Shown here in pieces: positions 56,589-64,000 of a stretch of DNA of 64,000 bases; positions within the stretch are counted from its first letter, which is position 1; each line of letters begins with the position of its first letter. Source of the DNA: Gambelia wislizenii (Eukaryota > Chordata > Lepidosauria > Squamata > Crotaphytidae); the NCBI GenBank assembly GCA_030847615.1, contig JAUMIR010000005.1:111691116-111755115 (forward strand), read 5' to 3'. The notes under the pieces are model-generated. The model was given only the letters and a program-made list of their open reading frames with translations, was not told the DNA's origin and did no database searches. The position numbers and the translations under genes were made by a program.

Positions 56589-56945
56589 GTTATACCATAC
56601 ATCAAAGGAGTCACAGACAGAATAGGGAAACTAATGAGGAAACATAACCTCCAAATGATCTACAGACCAACCAAGAAAATCCACGAAATGCTATGCTTAG
56701 CGAAGGACAAAAGAGACCCTCTCACAGACACAGGAGTTTACCGCATACCATGCAGCTGTAGACAAGTTTACCACTAAACGCAGTGTGCGAACATGAATCA
56801 AGGAACATGAGAGACACTGCAGACTGGGCCAGCCAGAATAATCAGCAGTAGCAGAACACATTATAAACCAACCTGGATAAAAAAAAGGTTATTTAAAAAC
56901 ACAGAAATTCTAGACCAGGCCAGCAACTAACATGTCAGGCAAAAA
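56589..56945 (+). pseudogene. Penelope-like GIY-YIG endonuclease remnant
   Basis: The plus strand encodes IPYIKGVTDRIGKLMRKHNL, then MIYRPTKKIHEMLCLAKDKR, DPLTDTGVYRIPCSCRQVY-like sequence, EHERHCRLGQP-like traces and an ILDQASN end. This is the connector and C-terminal endonuclease of vertebrate Penelope elements. The GVYRIPC start of the GIY-YIG fold is visible. A deletion or frameshift follows the CSC motif (GTTTACCACTAAACGC), so the domain is broken. The reverse transcriptase part is absent. Confidence 0.8.
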
Positions 56946-57749
56946 AAAAAAAAAAAAGCTGAAGCATTTGCAGCTACTGGAAAGATATATCTGTGTGTGG
57001 ATTGCGCCATAGCCTGTGATATTTGTCAGAACGATGAATACGTTATTCCACTGGAAAGTGGGATTCCGATCACTCTGCTGGGAAGCAAACAAGAATACAT
57101 TCCAGCCTAGCTCTCACTGCCTAGCTTCACTGTTCAATGACATATGGGATTTTAAACCTGTCAGTGGTGGCTGATGAAATATTACCTACACAGATCCCAC
57201 ATGCAGCTAGGCCTCTGAGAGAAATTGATGTATGCACCTGGACTCAAAAAGGACAAAAAGTTACTGAAGCTCTGTTCACATAAACCATTATTTCACTTTT
57301 AATGAGTTTGTAGTGTAGTTATTGTCTCCTACCCTTGTAACTGAAAGAGGAATTCAAGCAAGGGGATAAAATTGTGCAGCCCTCTAAAACTTGTATACGA
57401 CACAAGTGAAACATGAAGTTGCATGACAAGTGCACATCAGACTCATGCATCCCCTCCAGCTTTGAGTATTCTTGTATTTCCACATGATCCAAAACATATA
57501 TTTACTTGCCTAAAGCTTGGTAAATGCACGTTCTGAGATTATTCAGTTGACAAAAATAGTGGTGAAACAGGTAGAGAAGATTAGTCTTTTTCTCCATCAA
57601 ACCTGGAAATTCAGTTCTCTCAAAGAGCTGAAATCTGGCATGTAGTCCAAAATATCTTAATTTCCTTTTCTTTTAAAGTAAGACTCTAGAAATGGGGCTT
57701 CTTCAAACTGGGACAAAAAACATAACCCAAATAGGATGGTGCTGCAGCA
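56946..57749. other. No recognised feature
   Basis: Unrecognised sequence with a polyA run at 56941-56957. Confidence 0.45.
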
Positions 57750-57880
57750 ATAGCTAGGAAGCTGAAGTTTGCTTCCCGTAAAGACAAAGGGCCAAGGGAG
57801 ATGCATCAAGTATTTTACTTAATGCATCTCCCTTGGCCCTTTGACTATATGGGCACCAAACTTCAGCTTCATAGCTGAAT
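57750..57880. repeat. Inverted repeat around an ATGCAT core
   Basis: Inner arms CAAAGGGCCAAGGGAGATGC (57785-57806) and its complement (57822-57843) are perfect. Outer arms GAAGCTGAAGTTTG (57758-57771) and CAAACTTCAGCTTC (57857-57870) are also perfect, and the segment between differs. A direct repeat TATGGAAGTGTATAATTTA follows at about 57879 and 57905. Confidence 0.8.
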
Positions 57881-58043
57881 ATGGAAGTGTATAATTTAAT
57901 TAGATATGGAAGTGTATAATTTAAAAAAAAATAATTGAAGATTTGGAGTGTGATTTTCAATAGGAATGCAGGTAATGGGAAGGGTAAGTTTAACTCTCCC
58001 CAAAGTTTAAAGCTAGGGTGATACATTACTTCATTATATTATA

Positions 58044-58200
58044 CTAGCTATACCCAGTGTAATATACACTGTTATCTATGTATATAAAATGCTTTGATAT
58101 GTTTCCATTCCCACTCTGCTGACTGGCCACTTAGGAAACATGTCAAGAGTACTATCATTTCATGCATTAATATATAACCTTTCAAATCAACTATAATGGC
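58044..58200. mobile_element. Back-to-back Helitron-like ends
   Basis: CTAGCTATACCCAG at 58044 is the minus-strand version of the 3' end found at 5449. At 58075, directly after an A, TCTATGTATATAAAATGC starts a plus-strand 5' head with TGACTGGCCACTTAGGAAAC. The two ends lie within about 30 bp in opposite orientation. Confidence 0.45.
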
Positions 58201-58210
58201 TAGTTTAATG

Positions 58211-58545
58211 CTGGAAGCCCCACTGGCACTGCCGTGCAACCACGTGTACACATAAGCACATACACACACCACATGCACCAGAATGTCAGAGCCCTTCCAC
58301 TGCCATAGAACTGTGCATACACACACATACCACACTACACATACACCACATGTGCCAGGACATGAGTGCCCCTCTGCTGCTGCCATGCAACTATGTGCAC
58401 ACACACACACCATGCTATACACACCCCACACTACATCCCCCATTCTATACACACACCCATTCCACACACATACACCACCCCACACTACACACACACACAC
58501 ACACACACCACATCTCAGGACGTGAGAGCCCTCCACCACCATGTT
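58211..58545. repeat. CA-rich minisatellite
   Basis: Three to four degenerate units join a GCCATGCAACTATGTGC-type word, a (CA)n stretch and a CATGTGCCAGGACATGAG-type word, with unit length from about 80 to 170 bp. A pure (CA)n lies at about 58489-58509. Reading frames here are low-complexity artefacts. Confidence 0.75.
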
Positions 58546-58979
58546 AAGAAAGGACTTGAAGCTTTATACATGTTTCCTCCCCCACTGTGCTCATTGGCTG
58601 CCCAACTGGAAGCTTTGATTGGTTGGGAAGGTTCCTACTGTCAGGGTCCAGGGCATGGGCGGCAAGTTCTTGGAGCAGAGATGCCAGGGCCGGGTCAGGA
58701 ACACAAGAGACAGAGTACAAAGTCCAGGCAGAGTCAAAGACAAGCAAAAGTCCAAAAACGGTCCAAGGTCAGAGCACATACCTGATATCCAGGGCCCAAG
58801 ACCCAAAGCCCAGCTACAGACAGCACAGAAGGCCCAAGGAGAGAAAGATCCTGACATCTACACAGCAAATCATCACACTTAAAACAGCAACATACCCAAG
58901 AGAATTATATATATATTGCTGCAGGGATAAGCAACTGTGGAAGACATTAGTTTCCCAGGAGATCCCACCCACAGAATAA
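58546..58979. other. No gene; Helitron-like head
   Basis: At 58560-58630, CATGTTTCCTCCCCCACTGT and TTGGCTGCCCAACTGG match the Helitron-like heads. The rest is unrecognised. Confidence 0.4.
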
Positions 58980-61055
58980 GAATAACAATAAGAATAATCT
59001 ATATTACGGTCATAGACCAGAACAGGTAAAAGGGATACAGAATAAAGGTAAAAACACAGGATAAAAACAGGGTAAAAGCAGTATTTAAAATGTTAGCTCC
59101 AGTATAACAAGACTAAGTTGATACTATTCTACTGTTGAGGACATTGTCAAATTTCGACCGCAGCTGCGCAGAATCTGGCAACATTATAAGTTGTTCCTGG
59201 GTTGGTGTCTGAAAGCAACAAGTTTATGTAGAATTGTCCAGTGTGCCCTTGATATTTATGCAACAGGGGTGAAATAAGGCTGAGACGTATGTCCCTGTAG
59301 TATGAGCACTGGAGTAACACATGCTCTGTTTTTTCTATTTGGCCTGAGTTGCAGGGGCACAGTCTGTCTGAGAAGGGGATCATCTTGTATCGGCCTTCAA
59401 GGACAGCTGAAGGGAGGGCATGACACCGTGCAAGAGTAAAGGCCCTTCAATGTTTGGGTATTTCAAGTGTTGCTAAGTATGCCAAAGGAGAGGCCAGATA
59501 TCTATTGGAGTCACTAGCAATGAAGGTTGGAGTGCTGGCTAGATCCAGTTGTCACTCCATATCTGCTACCCGTTGTTCGATAGTAGCTTTCGCCCTATCA
59601 TATCCCAGGCTAAGCAGAAGATCTGGAGAAAGGCCCAGCGTTGAAATTTTAGTCATCACTGTCTGTTTCCAGCTGGATTGGAAATCATCCCTTAAGGTTA
59701 GTGGAGCAAGGCCAGTGGGAAAGAGGGATAGTCTGAGCTAGTAGCTGAGTATGGTCACCCACACTCTGGCCTCCACTTTCATAAATCCTGACTCCAGTCT
59801 CAGAGCTGAGTTAGAGACACATTTTGGAGTTTGAAAAGCTGATCTTAAAAATTGGATTGGACAAGTTCTAATGGAGCAGGGTTGGGGAAGGGTCCCATTT
59901 GGGATCCGTAAAGCAGTTGTGCTACTGGTTTGGCTTCAAAGAGTTTGAGCGCTGCAGGTAAATTGTGGCCTCCTCTTGTCTTAAGAAATTTGAGAATGGC
60001 TGTTGTACTCCTCTGCACATTGCAAGCAGCATACTCCCCATGCACTTTCCTACTACCAGTGGCTTGAAAAATTACCCCCAGGTATTTGAAGCAAGAGACC
60101 TGCTCAATCTTGTGGCCATCTATATTCCAGTTGTAGTTCTTAGGCCTTTTAGCAAATGCCATGATTTTAGTTTTTTGATAGTTGAGTTCTAGCTGTTCCG
60201 CTCTACAATATTGTGTTAGTGCTCTTAGGGCTCTTTTTAGTCCAATGGGAGTCCTTGAAAGTACTGCTGCATCATCTGCATAAAGCCGTGTTGAGATATG
60301 CCTTCCCTCTCATTTTGGGGGGTGGAAGTTAGTGTTGTTGAGGTGATCCACCAAATCATTGATGTAGAAGTTAAACAGGAGTGGAGCTAGAATGCAGCCT
60401 TGCTTGACACCCTTCTCAGTGACAATGTCATTGTTGAGATGTCCCTGGGGGTTACATCTTACTTTTAATGAGGTCCCTTCATGCAGCATACATATTAGAT
60501 GGAGTAAACGTTGGTCGATCAAAGAAGCCTCCAGTTTTTTCCACAGTTTGGTTCGGGATATAGAGTCAAAAGCTGCTTTAAAGTCTATGAAGGCAGCATA
60601 GAGATAAACTGTGCTGCAGGTGGAGTATTTTTCAATAAGGTGGTGGAGTACAAGGCACTGGTCTATGGTGGAGCGGCCTTCCCTGAAGCCAGCTTGTTCT
60701 TTTGCAAGTATGTTTTCTTGTTCCAACCAGGTCTGAAATTTCCACTGTAAGTGTCTTGCATAGAGTTTGCTGATTGTACTGAGGAGACTAATTAGTCTGT
60801 AGTTGACAGGATCATCCTTGCTTCCTTTTTTATATATGGGGACGATGATTGCAAGGGCCCAATCCTTGGGTGCTCGACCATATTTGTCGATACAGGTGAA
60901 AAGTGAGGCCAGGATAGGGGCCCAAAATTCGAGGTTGTTTTTAATGGCTTCTGCAGGTATTAAGTCTTCCCCTGGAGCCTTCCCCATTCTCAGCTGGGCT
61001 ACAAGGTTCTTGATCTCTGTCGCTGTCACTGGGATCCCACCCACAGTGTAACCCC
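58980..61055 (-). mobile_element. Non-LTR retrotransposon (family N2), 5'-truncated
   Basis: The minus strand carries ORF2 from just before the reverse transcriptase to the 3' end. The reverse transcriptase (60310-61059) is followed by YADD and thumb (about 59845-60310), then a C-terminal zinc-knuckle region (59147-59383: CPCNSGQIEKTEHVLLQCSY). The 3' UTR ends in TTATT-type repeats at about 58980. Several frameshifts are present. It is not of the CR1 or L2 type by its motifs, and the clade is unassigned. Confidence 0.85.
59845..60162 (-). pseudogene. N2 LINE thumb/connection fragment
   Basis: Continues the N2 protein after the YADD region: MAFAKRPKNYNWNIDGHKIE, then FKYLGVIFQATGSRKVHGEY and LLYGSQMGPFPN. 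The FKYLG block is the usual primer-grip-side motif of non-LTR reverse transcriptases. The frame is lost at both ends. Confidence 0.75.
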
Positions 61056-61059
61056 CCAA
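60310..61059 (-). pseudogene. N2 LINE reverse transcriptase
   Basis: The 249-residue frame has GKAPGEDLIPAEAIKNN (26-42), VNYRLISLLSTISKLYARHL (85-104, where P of the usual RPISLLS is L), FIDFKAAFDSISRTKLW (157-173 with both motif-A positions) and GVKQGCILAPLLFNFYINDL (217-236). It ends at PPK because one A seems to be missing from the run before ATGAG. The next frame continues with RGRHIS and the catalytic LYADD. A single-base break therefore separates the two halves of the active site. Confidence 0.85.
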
Positions 61060-61439
61060 AAAATGTTCCCAAAAGCCCTCTAGGAGATATGGGGAGCATT
61101 TTTACATTGTCTCATCCAGTTCACTTCCTGTTTCAAAGAAGTCCTCTCCTTAGCCTAAATTGGCACATGTGGGAAACAAATCACCCCCTAGAGGGCAGTT
61201 CAGGGCAAAAATTAGGGGGATTGGTTTTGGGGGGAAATGACCCCTGGGTGGTAGAAATGCCTTCCATACTTCCTAGATGGCGTTTTGGTGACAAAATTTT
61301 GACCCCTGAGGCACCCAGAGGCAACAAAAGCAGACTTGGTGGCTGAATGCTGCCTATAGGTTGTGCTTTGTCCACCCCTGCATTATTGTACACACTCTAT
61401 GTAAGGCTGCCTTTGGAAACTGTTCAGAAATTTCAGGTG
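61056..61439. other. No recognised feature
   Basis: Short frames on both strands without motifs. It may be part of an unknown repeat. Confidence 0.4.
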
Positions 61440-61640
61440 AAGCCCTTTCACAGTACACAATTATAGCACCATATTCTACTTTAACTGCCATGACAATATC
61501 CTATGGAAATTAATATAATTTTCAACCAGAGAACTCTGATGCCTCACCAAGCTACAGACTCCAGGATTCGATAGGATGAAGCCATTACAGTGGAATATAG
61601 TACTATCACATTGTAGCGTAAAAGGACCCAGGATCTAAAA
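61440..61640. mobile_element. Short nonautonomous DNA element (family M3), copy 2
   Basis: The left end GCCCTTTCACAGTACACAAT...CTACTTTAACTGCCATG and the minus-strand right end GGGTCCTTTTACGCTACAAT...CCACTGTAATGGC form TIRs of about 50 bp at roughly 70% match by eye. The centre includes CTCCAGGATTCGATAGGATG. It parallels 15150-15340. Confidence 0.65.
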
Positions 61641-62235
61641 TGCTGTGGCTACACCACTGACTGGAACAAGTTACAGGAAGCATGTAACTCCTTTGTTGCA
61701 TCAGCTTAACTGGTTATTGGTCCATTTCTGAAAGAAGTCTAGATGTTGGTTATGGCCTATATAGTCCTAACCAAGCAGAGTCCAGAAGATCTACAAGATG
61801 GTAACTTTTTCACAGGAGGAGTTTCTCTGTTCCACCACCCTCACAGGCATGTCTGGTGAATAAAGGAGAGGGCCTTTACAGTGGCTGCTCCCCAATGGTG
61901 GAGTTCTCTCTCACAGGATGCTAGGCTGACCCCCCCCCCCCGTTCTCCTTCATTTTCCAAATAGAGACCTTTTTGTTTTATCTATTTAGGCTTGGAGCTG
62001 TTAACTGTTTTTAGCAGAATGGTCTTTTAAATGCGGTTTGCTGTACTTTAAGCTTTTTGATGATTAAATGTATTTAAAACTGTTATGAATTAATATCTTT
62101 AATGGGATTGCTTATTTATTTTTTTTTTTAATCTTGTTATTAATAGGTTTTTCAGCTGTACTTTCTTTTTATGTGCACTGTAAACTGCCTTAGGTCCTGT
62201 GCTGGAAGAAAGTCAGGATGTAAGTAAAATAAAAT
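61641..62235 (+). mobile_element. L2-like LINE 3' end, old
   Basis: Traces of the C-terminal block (TGCATCAGCTTAACTGGTTA, TCTGTTCCACCACCCTCACA) are followed by a 3' UTR ending GTAAACTGCCTTAGGTCC...AAAATAAAATAC. It has many stops, and a polyC run at about 61931. Confidence 0.7.
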
Positions 62236-63506
62236 ACCCCCCCTTTTTTTTTTTTACTGTGAAGTGTTCCCATGCTCCTATTTGTATCAGTGGAGGCTTT
62301 TTTCCCCTAGGGCTAGTAGCAGTGCAAGGAGAACTTCCTAATGATGCATTTAGTGTTATATCTAGTTTGAAAAGCACCCTGCTTACTAAACCATTTTGAA
62401 ACGGGGTGTGAGTGTAAATAGTTTTTTTCTCCTGAAATGGGGTGCACTAAAATATTTAAAGGACTTGCACACTGCGTACAAAGGTCCACATATAGCCCAA
62501 GATGCCAGAACGCTAGGGGTCAAGCCCATATGTAGAAGTGTTACTCCTCAACATGGTAGAATACATCTTTCTTAACTTGTACTTCCCCTAAGCTTCATAC
62601 TTTGCAACGTGATTGGTCATTGGAAGGTAAAGATGGGTATAATTTGAAAATCTGTTTTTTGAAAGCATGTATCTCTGAGGAAAGCCCATTGTCAGAAGGA
62701 AAGACTAACAGCACTTAACACCTAGGCTGTCACAAGGAAAGTCAGTAAATAGGGCATTAGTATTCTTAAATGTAGTAATCAAAATTCAGGTCACTCACTG
62801 TTGTAGAACATGGTGAAGTCACACATGGAATGATATATTGAGCCATAGGAGTTCCACGGCTTCTTCTTGCATGGAAGATTTAAAAAAAAAAAAAAACCAG
62901 GGATTTCCAGTACTAGATTCCCAATAACAGCAAAAGAACATGTGTCCAAAGATAGTAAAGGCATCTTCTTTCTTAATGACAATTATTCCAGAACATATTA
63001 TATAAAATAGAGAGGGGTAGGGGTTGAACAGGATTGTATTTTCTCATACTTTTGAGAAAGCAATAAAAAACAAAACTATATTCTTCCTAAATTGGAGCTC
63101 TGTTCAAATAGACAATACATAAGATTGATCATATACTTTTCCTAATTCTTCACAAAATTAGTTATTTTAGATCTCATTTTAATAATGTTGAAGCCCAAAG
63201 TCTGCATACTTTTGCACAAGCAATTAGTTGCAGTTGCACATGCTTACTAGACAGTTATTAATGTGACCAACAGCCAAGTGCCATAAGCTTACTATTAAAA
63301 ACTTTACTAATTTAATGTTTTCCAAAGCATTATTCAAGCATTACCTTATGGAAACCTAATCAGTGAGCAGAGGCAGGTATGTTGAAACAGAAAAGATAGC
63401 CTGTGACAGACAGAGGTAGACCATGCCAAGTTGGTCTTCTTGGATCTCTAGTAGAAAACACTGTTCTTGATAATATGTTCGTAAAGGGAAGAAATGTATA
63501 ACTGAC
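62236..63506. other. No recognised feature
   Basis: AT-rich sequence, no motif recognised. Confidence 0.45.
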
Positions 63507-63652
63507 AGTGGCGGCTCGTGGCTTCCATGTCAATGGGATAGTGAATCCACTCCATGTTTTAGTTCAGATTTTAAGGGAGATACCCAAAGTGCTGAATCCT
63601 ATTCCCAAGAGGGACTCAGTACATTGGATAGTTCCTTTAAAACTCAGACTCA

Positions 63653-64000
63653 AGAGATTTTCACACAGGGCCAAAATGCCCCGTTACTGCCCTGCTACCT
63701 CCTCTCCCGTTCCTGCCATGGAACGGGATAAATCTTTCACACACTCACCTTAATTCCACAGCAGGAACGGGCTCCCCCTCCCCTTGCTGGCTGGCCGTAA
63801 ATGCAGCCATCTTAAGGCTGCTTTTACGACCAGCCGTCTGAAATGTTATCATGTTATTACGTGATAACGCCAGATGGTAAATTTAAAAAATAAACCTCCC
63901 CAAACATAAAATCAGTTCACCAAGCACAAAAACACTCTTTAAATCACATAATCAAAGCAGGGAGGGTAAAATAAAGGGTGCTGCTTACCTGGATGTCCAG
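63653..64000 (-). mobile_element. MITE family M2, copy 3 (cut by window end)
   Basis: Starts AGAGATTTTCACACAGGG and continues inverted relative to 8670: CCTCTCCCGTTCCTGCCATGG, GGCTGCTTTTACGACCAGCC, GTTATCATGTTATTACGTGA and ACATAAAATCAGTTCACCAA. The matching right end lies beyond 64000. Confidence 0.85.

Noticed and set aside
58283..58785. Threonine/histidine-rich frames in CA-rich DNA
   Set aside because: Low-complexity translations of (CA)n and degenerate minisatellite.
63507..63652. CAGTGGCGGCTCGTGG at 63507 and CAGTGGTGGCTGATG at 57164 as hAT-type transposon ends
   Set aside because: The words resemble hAT ends, but no matching inverted end or 8-bp duplication could be found for either.

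Overview
The window looks like intergenic or intronic DNA from a squamate reptile, probably a lizard. Three things point there. tRNA-headed SINEs end in a Bov-B/RTE-like tail (the Sauria SINE pattern). One SINE has a 5S rRNA-derived head (the 5S-Sauria pattern). CR1, L2-like and Penelope-like retroelements sit alongside many short terminal-inverted-repeat (TIR) DNA elements in AT-rich sequence. No exon, tRNA, rRNA or other gene of the host could be supported. Every long reading frame is either a retrotransposon protein or an artefact of tandem or palindromic repeats. Family names are given from recognition of sequence; no database was searched.

Layout. 0-5 kb: a 5S-derived SINE, an unclassified repeat and an old CR1 end. 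5-9.3 kb: a Helitron-like element, then a nonautonomous DNA element (5948-8189) split by an L2-like LINE with an open 501-codon reverse transcriptase frame, then a fold-back MITE and a 550-bp MITE, each with a 3-bp target duplication. 10.9-15.4 kb: a fold-back repeat and an L2-like LINE with a CR1 inside it. 16-23.8 kb: SINEs, the end of another LINE, and further copies of the MITE families. 24.8-27.9 kb: the longest LINE, with endonuclease and reverse transcriptase remnants. 29-37 kb: a Penelope-like inverted pair, a CR1 nested in a SINE, Tigger-like MITEs and two fold-back MITEs with TAA duplications. 41.3-44.7 kb: a young CR1, then a 2.4-kb TIR element filled by a GC-rich 96-bp minisatellite. 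48-50 kb: duplicated unclassified repeat blocks. 52.7-56.1 kb: two striking palindromes. 56.5-62.2 kb: Penelope, Helitron-like, LINE and MITE remnants. The window ends inside another copy of the 550-bp MITE.

The parts do not act together as a pathway. They record successive insertions whose nesting gives relative ages. The strongest leads are the 96-bp minisatellite captured inside a TIR element, the 522-bp near-perfect palindrome, and a clan of related MITEs with 3-bp duplications, GGA-starting TIRs and, in two of the families, a shared internal core. Coordinates of repeat ends are exact where a target duplication or TIR is stated, and approximate otherwise.
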